Shown here: positions 1 through 6,388 of the stretch, one piece after another | Position numbering within the stretch: the stretch's first letter is position 1 | How the letters are laid out: every line of letters begins with the position of its first letter | NCBI GenBank assembly: GCA_030066595.1 | Contig: JASJBI010000048.1 | Coordinates: 1 to 37,233 of the forward strand | Origin: Alphaproteobacteria bacterium | GTDB taxonomy: Bacteria > Pseudomonadota > Alphaproteobacteria > JAJFFI01 | Length of the DNA: 37,233 nt | Direction: 5' to 3' | Translations under genes and position numbers: made by a program | The notes under the pieces: generated by a model | Database searches by the model: none | Seen by the model: only the letters and a program-made list of their open reading frames with translations | Told to the model about the DNA's origin: nothing

Positions 1-308
1 AGCGCTCGTGCGGGCATGGCGTCTTCGCCGTGACAGTTGGCCAGGATGCGGGCGATCAGGATCTCGTCCGGAGCGACCCGGCCGCAGCAGGGCCGTCGCA
101 TGCCGGTCTGACGCGTTGCCGCGGTGTGCAGGATATTGAGGAACGATCCTAGGGCCTGCCCGAAGACCCGCCCAGCCGGCTCGCCGAAGGCGTGGCGCAA
201 GTCCCGTTCCGCGCGGGCCCAAGTCTTGCCACCGGCCAGCCAGCAGCGAGAGGCCCAGATGATGATCTGCTGATGGCATGTCAGGCTGGAAAAACGGATG
301 TTTTGCAA
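1..308 (-). CDS. Unidentified conserved-looking protein, partial at left edge, Fur-type promoter
   Basis: An open frame runs leftward off the window for at least 102 codons. The proposed start is TTG at 308-306, chosen because a GGAGG Shine-Dalgarno (318-322 on the minus strand) lies 9 nt upstream; no in-frame ATG is available. The product is soluble-looking. It has a hydrophobic HQQIIIWASRCW stretch near residues 11-22 and a Cys-Cys motif (RRPCCGRVAPDE) near residues 68-79. I do not recognise the family with certainty; the CC-x-R-x-A/T-x-DE pattern vaguely recalls small alphaproteobacterial DUF proteins (perhaps DUF6628), from memory only. Fur-box-like sites around its promoter suggest iron-responsive expression. 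It lies downstream of cbtB on the same strand, with about 190 nt between them. The function is unknown and the C-terminus is not in the window. Confidence 0.6.
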   Translation of the reverse strand, partial: MQNIRFSSLTCHQQIIIWASRCWLAGGKTWARAERDLRHAFGEPAGRVFGQALGSFLNILHTAATRQTGMRRPCCGRVAPDEILIARILANCHGEDAMPARA

Positions 309-334
309 GACGCCGATCCTCCGAGGAGCAAGAT

Positions 335-353
335 GATAATCATTCTTATTCTC
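335..353 (-). promoter_or_regulatory. Fur-box-like operator, proximal
   Basis: The 19-mer GATAATCATTCTTATTCTC (plus strand) matches the classical Fur box GATAATGATAATCATTATC at 14 of 19 positions by my count. It lies just downstream of the proposed -10 (355-360) and upstream of the ribosome-binding site of the left-edge gene, a place where Fur-Fe(II) would block transcription. The regulator is inferred from the motif; an alphaproteobacterial Fur/Mur or another metalloregulator is possible. Confidence 0.6.
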
Positions 354-354
354 A

Positions 355-383
355 TCTCTAATTGGTCCTGAGGCGCTGCGCAA
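355..383 (-). promoter_or_regulatory. Candidate sigma-70 promoter of the left-edge gene
   Basis: On the minus strand, TTGCGC (383-378) and TAGAGA (360-355) are separated by 17 nt. The -10 abuts one Fur-like site and the -35 is followed upstream by the second (393-411), so the promoter is bracketed. Assigned from sequence pattern only. Confidence 0.45.
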
Positions 384-392
384 TGAAATTAT

Positions 393-411
393 GCGAACGA
401 TTCTCATTCGC
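393..411 (-). promoter_or_regulatory. Fur-box-like operator, distal
   Basis: GCGAACGATTCTCATTCGC is a near-palindrome (GCGAAYGA ... TCRTTCGC) matching about 12 of 19 Fur consensus positions. It sits upstream of the proposed -35 of the left-edge gene. Its spacing from the proximal site (58 nt start to start) fits two dimers flanking one promoter. Confidence 0.5.
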
Positions 412-498
412 AGAACGGGCTTGGAGGCAATGTAGGCGAGGTCTCCAGTCCGCGTGCCCGAACCGGAGCCGCCAAGCCGGCCCAGCTAGCCGGTCACG

Positions 499-687
499 CT
501 AGTGACAGGGAAAGGCGAAGGCGTGTCGGGAGTCGTGCGCCGCGTTGTGCAGCGTATCTGACTGGGCGAAGCCCGCACCGAAGACCAGGAATGCCCCCAG
601 CAGGATGGCCAGGACAGCGGGCAGTGCCGCGGTGGTTCGGTCGGCGGCCGCTTCGCTGCGGCTCGGCTTTACGACATGGTCGGTCAT
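499..687 (-). CDS. cbtB: CbtB-type cobalt transporter subunit
   Basis: This 62-residue protein has one membrane segment (about residues 21-41, AVLAILLGAFLVFGAGF). It ends in a histidine-rich tail with a terminal HAFAFPCH, the hallmark of the CbtB family that partners with the membrane protein CbtA in cobalt uptake for cobalamin synthesis. The ATG at 687 was chosen over an earlier in-frame ATG at 714 because GGAGG lies 8 nt upstream. It is preceded by a cobalamin riboswitch and a promoter, so expression should fall when cobalamin is plentiful. CbtB is normally followed directly by cbtA; here the next gene leftward is an unrelated Fur-type gene and no cbtA is visible. The partner may lie elsewhere or be absent. 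Confidence 0.88.
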   Translation of the reverse strand: MTDHVVKPSRSEAAADRTTAALPAVLAILLGAFLVFGAGFAQSDTLHNAAHDSRHAFAFPCH

Positions 688-743
688 CGTGCAATCCTCC
701 GTTGCGATCGGCATCTCGCCGCGCCGCTAGATTCTCAACGGCG

Positions 744-919
744 GATGGCAGGTCTACTGGCTCGCGGGTCCGCGTCCGTTGCCTGGCCTTCCCGGGTCTG
801 AGGCTCCCAGTGGCGCTTGTCGGCAACGGGCTCACCGCCCACAGCTGCGGGGACAGCCACGGCTTTGGCCGGATCGACCTCACCGTGTTCCCTTTCAAGC
901 CCGCGGATCGGGCACCATC
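744..919 (-). ncRNA. Cobalamin (B12) riboswitch
   Basis: Reading the minus strand, the aptamer landmarks appear in order. They are a GGTGCCC start, an AGGGAACACGGTG segment, CCGTGGCTGTCCCCGCAGCTGT, GCCACTGGG, GGGAAGGC, and the B12 box GAGCCAGTAGACCTGCC. The closing P1 helix pairs GATGG (plus 919-915) with CCATC (plus 748-744). Ligand-bound RNA should reduce cbtB translation or transcription. The distance to the cbtB start (57 nt) leaves room for an expression platform that hides the GGAGG ribosome site; I did not fold it. Confidence 0.93.
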
Positions 920-925
920 GGCGCA

Positions 926-954
926 AGCCTAGTGCCGCCAAGGCAGGTCGTCAA
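926..954 (-). promoter_or_regulatory. Promoter of the riboswitch-cbtB transcript
   Basis: Minus-strand TTGACG (954-949) and TAGGCT (931-926) are separated by exactly 17 nt. Transcription would begin about 7 nt downstream, near 919, which is where the riboswitch P1 helix begins. The agreement of the two independent predictions supports both. Confidence 0.65.
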
Positions 955-1166
955 TCGCGCGATGTCGCGACCGGGCTGCGGGCAACGCCCCGATTTCGGC
1001 CGAGCGCCGCCGCCCCGCCGCGGTTCTTTTTCCCGGATAACTGCGGGTATACCTCCGGGCGCGGCCTCGTAGTACTTGTTGCACAAGGAAATATCGCTAA
1101 GTAATGGCAAATCACCTGAACATCACGCATTATTCGGAGCGGTTCCGGAAGCCTAGGGAGAGGGGT
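955..1166. other. Intergenic region between the cbtB promoter and chvI, no gene recognised
   Basis: This divergent spacer must contain the chvI promoter, but no convincing -35/-10 pair stands out. A 6-bp inverted repeat (CCCGGA 1032-1037, TCCGGG 1054-1059) surrounds a GGTATACC palindrome. If chvI starts at the ATG at 1104 instead of the GTG at 1167, the last 63 nt are coding. Confidence 0.5.
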
Positions 1167-1868
1167 GTGGCCCAGACCATCGCGCTCGTCGATGACGACC
1201 GCAACATCCTGACGTCGGTCTCGATGGCGCTTGAAGCCGAGGGCTTCAAGGTGCGCGCCTATGCGGACGGGGTCGAGGCCCTCGAGGGGCTGAGCGCCAG
1301 GCCGGTCGACGTGGCGGTTCTCGATATCAAGATGCCGCACATGGACGGCATGGAGCTGCTGTCGCGGCTCCGCCAAAAGACCAGCATGCCGGTGATCTTC
1401 CTCACCTCGAAGGATGACGAGATCGACGAGATGCTCGGCCTCCGGATGGGCGCGGACGACTATATCACCAAGCCTTTCTCGCAGCGGCTGTTGATCGAGC
1501 GCATTCGGGCTCTGCTGCGTCGGACCGAGCTATCGCGTGACACCGCCGGTCCAAGCGAAAGCGCCACGGTTCTGACGCGCGGCGATCTGATGCTCGACAT
1601 GGAGCGCCATGTCTGCACCTGGTGCAGTAAGCCGGTGGCGCTCACGGTGACAGAGTTTCTGATCCTGCATGCCCTGGCCCAGCGGCCCGGCCATGTGAAG
1701 AGCCGCGATCAGCTCATGGATGCCGCCTATGGCGAGCATATCTATGTCGATGACCGCACGATCGATAGCCACATCAAGCGGCTGCGGAAGAAGTTCAAGT
1801 CGGCGGATCCCGAATTCGGCCACATCGAGACGCTCTACGGCATCGGCTATCGCTACAAAGAGGGGTAG
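1167..1868 (+). CDS. chvI: ChvI-type response regulator (OmpR family)
   Basis: This DNA-binding regulator of 233 residues partners with ChvG. The receiver domain occupies about residues 1-118. It shows the acidic pair in ALVDDD, the phosphoacceptor Asp53 in [11 protein letters not shown], the conserved Thr in FLTSKDD and the Lys in DYITKPF. A winged-helix OmpR/PhoB-type output domain follows, ending near [10 protein letters not shown]. The start GTG (1167) is preceded by GGGAG 6 nt upstream and gives the family N-terminus (M)[12 protein letters not shown]. An in-frame ATG at 1104 would add 21 residues but has only a distant AAGGA. ChvG/ChvI (ExoS/ChvI) in alphaproteobacteria governs acid and envelope responses; the exact regulon here is unknown. 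Gene order chvI-chvG with a 27-nt gap indicates an operon. Confidence 0.93.
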   Translation: MAQTIALVDDDRNILTSVSMALEAEGFKVRAYADGVEALEGLSARPVDVAVLDIKMPHMDGMELLSRLRQKTSMPVIFLTSKDDEIDEMLGLRMGADDYITKPFSQRLLIERIRALLRRTELSRDTAGPSESATVLTRGDLMLDMERHVCTWCSKPVALTVTEFLILHALAQRPGHVKSRDQLMDAAYGEHIYVDDRTIDSHIKRLRKKFKSADPEFGHIETLYGIGYRYKEG

Positions 1869-1895
1869 GACCGCATTGGGAATGGCCCCAAGGCC

Positions 1896-3644
1896 ATGGC
1901 AGTGAACTCGACAAATCATCCGGAGGCTCTTGCCGAGCCACGCCCGCGAGTTCGGGTTCTGGCGCGCCGCCTGCCGCTGATCCTGCTGCGGGCCCCTGGC
2001 CGGTTCGAGGCGGCACGCGACAAGCTGCTCGGCCGCCTTAGGCAGCTTCGGCTGCCGTTCTCGCTGCTGACCCTGCGCATTCTCGCGGTCAACGTCCTGC
2101 CGCTCGCGATTCTGATCGGCGGCCTGATGTATCTCGACGTCTACCGCCAGAGCTTGATCGATGCCGAAATTGCCAAGCTCAGCACCAACGGTGCCATCTT
2201 CGCGGGCGCCTTGGGCGAGGGGGCGGTGCGCGGGGCGACCGCAGGCACGCCGTGGATCGACCCGGAACGGTCTCGCGTGCTGGTCCGCCGCCTGGTCGAA
2301 CCGACCAACACCCGCGCCCGGGTGTTCGTTGCCACCGGCGATCTGGTTGCCGACAGCCGCACCCTTCAGGGCCTGCGCAGCAGCGTCAAGATCGAGGAGT
2401 TGCCGCCGCCACCCACGGGGAGTCCGGTGGGCAACGCCATCGTCGATCTGTACGACTCGTTCGCCGGCCTGTTCGCTCGCGGATCGGAGTTCCCCCGGTA
2501 CTGGGAATCCTCGACGCCCCATGCGGCCGACTATGGCGAGGTCGTCCAGGCGCTGGCGGGCGATCGGTCAAGCGCGGTACGGATCGACGAGCGCGACATC
2601 CTGGTGATCAGCGTCGCCGTGCCGATCCAGCGCTACAAGAAGGTGGTGGGCGCGTTGCTGCTGTCGTCGGCCGGTGGCGAGATCGAGCAGAACCTGCGCG
2701 AGGTGCGCCTGCGCAGCCTGCAGGTCTTCGCTGTGGTGTTGGCGATCACTATCCTCATGTCCCTCTATTTGGCGCGCACCATCGCCAGTCCCGTGATGCG
2801 CCTGGCCCGCGCCGCCGAGCATGTCCGGCGCGGTCTCAGGCGCGATACGGAGATTCCCGATTTCAGCGCCCGTCAGGACGAGATCGGTGATCTGTCCGCG
2901 GTGCTTCGCGAAATGACGGACGCCCTGTGGCGGCGCATGGATGCGATCGAACGGTTCGCCGCCGATGTGACCCATGAGATCAAGAATCCCCTGTCCTCGC
3001 TGCGCAGCGCGGTCGAAACCGCCTCGCGCATGGATGACCCCGAGCGCCAGCGGGAATTGATGGCCATCATCCTGCAGGACGTGGAGCGTCTGGACAGGCT
3101 GATCAGCGACATCTCCTATGCCTCCCGTCTCGACTCGCAGATCTCGCGACGGGAATGGAGCAACGTCGACGTGGCGCAGCTCCTGAGCACCCTCGTCGGC
3201 GTGCATGAGGCGACCTGCGCGGCTGCCGAGCCCGGCAAAACCAAACACATCCGGCTGACGGTGCCTCCGAACACGCCGCTCTTGGTCCGCGGCAACGAGG
3301 ACCAACTCGTGCAGGTCTTCCGTAACGTTTTCGCCAACGGCCTGTCCTTCACCCCGGATGGCAGCACGATCTCGGTGGAAGCCCGTGCCGAGGGCGAGGA
3401 AATCGTGATCACCATCGACGACCAGGGCCCCGGTATTCCCGAGACGAATCTGGAGTCGATCTTCGAGCGATTCTACACGGCGCGCCCTGCCGGCGAGAAG
3501 TTCGGCACCCATTCCGGCCTCGGCCTGAGCATTTCGCGGCAGATCATCGAAGCCCATGGCGGCAGCATCCGCGCCAGCAACCGACCGCGCGTCGGCGGCA
3601 AGCCAGCGGGCGCGCGGTTCAGCATTCGCTTGCCGCAGCGGTGA
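1896..3644 (+). CDS. chvG: ChvG-type membrane sensor histidine kinase
   Basis: This 582-residue sensor kinase should phosphorylate ChvI. After a basic cytoplasmic N-terminus there is a membrane segment near residues 62-83 (LRILAVNVLPLAILIGGLMYL). A periplasmic sensing region of about 190 residues follows, then a second membrane segment near 274-295 and a HAMP linker. The H-box is ADVTHEIKNPLSSLRSA with the phosphoacceptor His360. The catalytic domain has N-box, DDQGPGIPE and GTHSGLGLSISRQI (G2) motifs. All catalytic elements look intact. In well-studied relatives the periplasmic domain binds the inhibitor ExoR; no exoR is present in this window. Confidence 0.93.
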   Translation: MAVNSTNHPEALAEPRPRVRVLARRLPLILLRAPGRFEAARDKLLGRLRQLRLPFSLLTLRILAVNVLPLAILIGGLMYLDVYRQSLIDAEIAKLSTNGAIFAGALGEGAVRGATAGTPWIDPERSRVLVRRLVEPTNTRARVFVATGDLVADSRTLQGLRSSVKIEELPPPPTGSPVGNAIVDLYDSFAGLFARGSEFPRYWESSTPHAADYGEVVQALAGDRSSAVRIDERDILVISVAVPIQRYKKVVGALLLSSAGGEIEQNLREVRLRSLQVFAVVLAITILMSLYLARTIASPVMRLARAAEHVRRGLRRDTEIPDFSARQDEIGDLSAVLREMTDALWRRMDAIERFAADVTHEIKNPLSSLRSAVETASRMDDPERQRELMAIILQDVERLDRLISDISYASRLDSQISRREWSNVDVAQLLSTLVGVHEATCAAAEPGKTKHIRLTVPPNTPLLVRGNEDQLVQVFRNVFANGLSFTPDGSTISVEARAEGEEIVITIDDQGPGIPETNLESIFERFYTARPAGEKFGTHSGLGLSISRQIIEAHGGSIRASNRPRVGGKPAGARFSIRLPQR

Positions 3645-3740
3645 CCAAATGGTGGATGCCGTGGCCCGTGCAGCCATTGACACGGCCGGAGCCGCGCCGC
3701 ACCTTGTCGACCCAATCGAGTGCGAGCGAAAGGAGCAGTG

Positions 3741-4151
3741 GTGACCGCGATTGACGATGCCATTCAGGCGGCGATGGAAGACGGGCGACGGGTCCAGGAT
3801 TTCTACGAGCTGTTCTTCGAGACCGAGTTCTTCCTGCCGACCCACGCGACTGATATGAAAGTTGGCGAGCAACGGACGCTCGATCTCTCGACCGATGCCG
3901 TGGAACTCATGGTGATCGAGCGGCCGGAGGGGCCGGTGGTGCCCATCTTCGACACCAAGGATCGTTTGCTGGCCTGGGCCAAGGGTCGCCTCAAGGTCGT
4001 GCATATCTCGGTGCTCGGTCGGCAGCTTGTCCACAACATGGATCCCGCGCTGCTATACGTCCTCAATCCCGGTACGGCGAAGAGCAAGCTGTTCGAACGT
4101 GAAGAGCTGGACATGCTGCGTGGACAGGGCGGGGTCGCGGGCGCCGCCTGA
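3741..4151 (+). CDS. SseB-like family protein
   Basis: This 136-residue soluble protein resembles the N-terminal domain of SseB (enhanced serine sensitivity) proteins. The pattern includes FYELFFETEFFLPT near residues 20-33, a central VVPIFDTKDRLLAWA, and GRQLVHNMDPALLYVLNPGT toward the C-terminus. The biochemical role of this family is not settled. The start GTG (3741) is chosen because AGGAG (3731-3735) lies 5 nt upstream; another GTG immediately before it (3738) is too close to the Shine-Dalgarno. The gene sits between chvG and hprK, an interval where many alphaproteobacteria have no gene, so it may be part of the same transcript and be regulated with the PTS block. Confidence 0.75.
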   Translation: MTAIDDAIQAAMEDGRRVQDFYELFFETEFFLPTHATDMKVGEQRTLDLSTDAVELMVIERPEGPVVPIFDTKDRLLAWAKGRLKVVHISVLGRQLVHNMDPALLYVLNPGTAKSKLFEREELDMLRGQGGVAGAA

Positions 4152-4166
4152 CGCGGTCAACCGGTC

Positions 4167-4628
4167 GTGACCGCTGACGCCAATCGACAGCAGATTCACG
4201 CCAGCTGTGTGGAAATCGCCGGGATCGGCGTGCTCCTGCGCGGGCCCCCTGGCAGCGGCAAGTCCGATCTGGCCCTGCGGCTGATCCATGCCGGGGCTCG
4301 ACTCGTGGCGGATGATCGTGTCGATCTCGCCACCACCGCAGACGGACGTCTCTTGGCCGCGCCGCCGCCGACGCTCGCCGGGCGGATCGAGGCGCGCGGC
4401 GTTGGTATCCTGCGGCTGCCCTACGTCATGTCAGCACCGGTCGGGCTTGTCGTCGATCTGGTCTCGGCCGACGAGGTGGAGCGCCTGCCGGAGCCGCGCA
4501 GTTGCGCCCATCTTGGCGTCGACAGACCGCTGATCGCGCTTGCCCCGTTTGAGAGTTCCGCCGTGGCGAAGCTGCGGCTTGCCGTCACCGCCATCTGCGC
4601 CGATATTGACGGCGGGCAGGGCAGTTGA
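4167..4628 (+). CDS. hprK: Short alphaproteobacterial HPr kinase/phosphorylase
   Basis: At 153 residues this is much shorter than the ~310-residue Firmicutes enzyme. It corresponds to the catalytic domain only, as is usual in alphaproteobacteria. The Walker A motif GPPGSGKS lies at residues 26-33, followed by a LVADDRVDL acidic segment. The expected substrate is the serine of HPr encoded about 2 kb downstream, linking energy state to the PTS relay. The start is GTG (4167), 15 nt after the SseB-like stop; the ribosome site is weak, which fits translational coupling. It is followed 10 nt later by rapZ. Confidence 0.9.
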   Translation: MTADANRQQIHASCVEIAGIGVLLRGPPGSGKSDLALRLIHAGARLVADDRVDLATTADGRLLAAPPPTLAGRIEARGVGILRLPYVMSAPVGLVVDLVSADEVERLPEPRSCAHLGVDRPLIALAPFESSAVAKLRLAVTAICADIDGGQGS

Positions 4629-4638
4629 GCGGACCGTC

Positions 4639-5565
4639 GTGAGCAGTGCCAAGATCGCCGAGAGTGACACGCGAGACCGGTCGGACGGCTCGTCGGGGGA
4701 GCACGCGCCACCGCGCATCGTCGTGGTCACGGGCATGTCCGGAGCCGGCAAGAGTTCGGCGCTCAAGGCGCTCGAGGATCTGGGATATGAGGCCGTCGAC
4801 AACCTGCCTCTGTCCCTCTTGCTCAATCTGATCGAACCCAAGGAGAGCTTTGCGCGGCCGCTCGCCGTTGGTGTCGATATCCGCACGCGCGACTTCGGCG
4901 TCCAGGCCTTCCTGGACGCGGTCGAGCGGCTGACCAGCCAGGCTGGGCAGGACACCAAGCTGTTGTTCGTCGATTGCGACAACGAGGTGCTGCGCCGGCG
5001 TTTCACCGAAACCCGTCGGCGCCATCCGCTGGCTCTGGACAGGCCGGTCACCGACGGTATCCGCCATGAACGTGAGATGCTCACGCCCCTGCACGACCGT
5101 GCCGACGTGTTGATCGACACCACTGGCTACCACCCGGCCGATCTGCGCCAGGATGTCGAAGTCCATTTCGGCGACAGGGCGGTCGCCGGCTTGTCGATTT
5201 TCGTCACATCCTTCGCCTACCGATACGGGCTGCCGCGGCAGGCTGACCTGGTCTTCGACGTGCGTTTTCTGCGCAACCCCCACTATGTCGAGGACCTGCA
5301 GCCGCTCACCGGGCAGGACGAGGCGGTCGGCGCCTATATCGCCGAGGATCCAGCGTTCGAGTCGTTTTTTTCCGCCTTGACGGGTATGCTAGCGCCATTG
5401 CTGCCCCGGTTCGATGCGGAGGGAAAAAGCTATCTGACCATCGCAATCGGTTGCACCGGCGGCCGCCACCGGTCTGTTTTCGTGGCGGAAAAGCTGGCGG
5501 CCTGGCTCTCGGCCGAGGGCCATTCGGCCAGCCGCCACCACCGGGACATCTTCCGACTGGGCTGA
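4639..5565 (+). CDS. rapZ: RapZ family nucleotide-binding protein
   Basis: This 308-residue protein belongs to the YvcJ/RapZ family. The N-terminal P-loop domain has Walker A GMSGAGKS at residues 32-39. The C-terminal domain carries FKYG-like and CTGGRHRSV motifs near the end (IGCTGGRHRSVFVAEKL). In E. coli RapZ is an RNase adaptor controlling glucosamine-6-phosphate synthase mRNA; in alphaproteobacteria the role is less certain, though the gene is commonly linked to hprK and EIIA. The GTG at 4639 gives the usual ~25-residue lead before the P-loop; an upstream in-frame start at 4540 would overlap most of the hprK tail and is unlikely. Confidence 0.93.
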   Translation: MSSAKIAESDTRDRSDGSSGEHAPPRIVVVTGMSGAGKSSALKALEDLGYEAVDNLPLSLLLNLIEPKESFARPLAVGVDIRTRDFGVQAFLDAVERLTSQAGQDTKLLFVDCDNEVLRRRFTETRRRHPLALDRPVTDGIRHEREMLTPLHDRADVLIDTTGYHPADLRQDVEVHFGDRAVAGLSIFVTSFAYRYGLPRQADLVFDVRFLRNPHYVEDLQPLTGQDEAVGAYIAEDPAFESFFSALTGMLAPLLPRFDAEGKSYLTIAIGCTGGRHRSVFVAEKLAAWLSAEGHSASRHHRDIFRLG

Positions 5566-5629
5566 TCGGCCGGACAGGGACGCGTCCGGCAACGTGAACC
5601 GATAAAGAAGAAGGATACGGGGGGTCTCC

Positions 5630-6037
5630 ATGATCGGGATGGTTCTTGTGACGCATGGGCGGCTGGCTGTGGAGTTCGTGGCCGCGCTCGAACATGTGGT
5701 CGGCGCACAGCAGAGTATCCGCACGGTGTGCATCGGACCGGATGACGACATGGAAGCGCGTCGTAAGGAAATCCTGAACAGCGTGGCCGAGGTCGACGAT
5801 GGGGATGGGGTGGTGCTCTTGACCGACATGTTCGGCGGCACGCCGTCCAATCTTGCGATCTCGATCATGGAGAAGGCCAAGATAGAAGTGATTGCCGGGC
5901 TGAACCTGCCGATGCTGATCAAGCTCGCTGAGCTGCGTGAGAACGCGTCGCTGGATGATACGGTTGCAGGGGCCCAGGAAGCGGGTCGGAAGTACATCAA
6001 TGTCGCGTCGCGGCTACTGGCTGACGCCGCGAAATGA
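5630..6037 (+). CDS. PTS EIIA component, mannose/fructose family
   Basis: This 135-residue single-domain EIIA is of the mannose type (ManX-like N-terminal half). The phosphorylatable His9 lies in VLVTHG, and LLTDMFGGTPSNLA near residues 64-77 is the signature loop. No EIIB, EIIC or EIID is nearby, so it probably accepts phosphate from HPr for signalling rather than sugar transport. It starts at ATG 5630 and its stop overlaps the start of the HPr gene by 4 nt (ATGA), indicating translational coupling. Related genes are called manX, ptsL or EIIA-Man in alphaproteobacteria. Confidence 0.93.
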   Translation: MIGMVLVTHGRLAVEFVAALEHVVGAQQSIRTVCIGPDDDMEARRKEILNSVAEVDDGDGVVLLTDMFGGTPSNLAISIMEKAKIEVIAGLNLPMLIKLAELRENASLDDTVAGAQEAGRKYINVASRLLADAAK

Positions 6038-6384
6038 AACGGTCGGGATCGTCCCGGCGCGGCAGCTGCGCGGGACGGAAGACAGCGGCCAGCGGTGACC
6101 CGACGGAGTCGGAAGGAACCGCCCGGCGGGTGCTTACCATCGTCAATAGCCGCGGGCTCCACGCGCGTGCGGCGGCGCGCTTTGTCAAAGTGGCGGGCGC
6201 GTTCGAGTCCGAGATCACGGTGCGGCGCAATGACATGACGGTCTCGGGTCTGTCGATCATGGGCTTGATGATGCTGGCGGCGGCGCCGGGCACCGACATT
6301 GAAGTCACTGCTGCCGGAAGTGACGCGGAGGCTGCCCTGGCAGCGCTTGAAGAGCTGGTCGCGGAGAGGTTCGGAGAGGAGTAG
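6034..6384 (+). CDS. HPr family phosphocarrier protein
   Basis: HPr accepts phosphate from EI at the histidine in NSRGLHARAAARF and passes it to EIIA. The motif SGLSIMGLMML contains the serine expected to be phosphorylated by HprK. With the ATG at 6034 (ATGA overlap with EIIA) the protein is 116 residues and His is residue 43. A GTG at 6130, with AAGGA upstream, would give a normal 84-residue HPr with His11. The extra ~32 N-terminal residues are polar and basic and unlike HPr. The overlapping ATG favours the long form on genetic grounds, while family length favours the short form. Similar genes are named npr or ptsH. Confidence 0.92.
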   Translation: MKRSGSSRRGSCAGRKTAASGDPTESEGTARRVLTIVNSRGLHARAAARFVKVAGAFESEITVRRNDMTVSGLSIMGLMMLAAAPGTDIEVTAAGSDAEAALAALEELVAERFGEE

Positions 6385-6388
6385 GGCG

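Noticed and set aside
3678..3706. TTGACA in the chvG-SseB-like spacer as a promoter
   Set aside because: The hexamer is perfect, but the sequence 17 nt later (CACCTT) is not a credible -10; left unassigned.
2568..4034. 488-codon minus-strand open frame opposite chvG and the SseB-like gene
   Set aside because: Shadow of chvG: no ribosome site or recognisable domain; composition typical of antisense frames in high-GC coding DNA.
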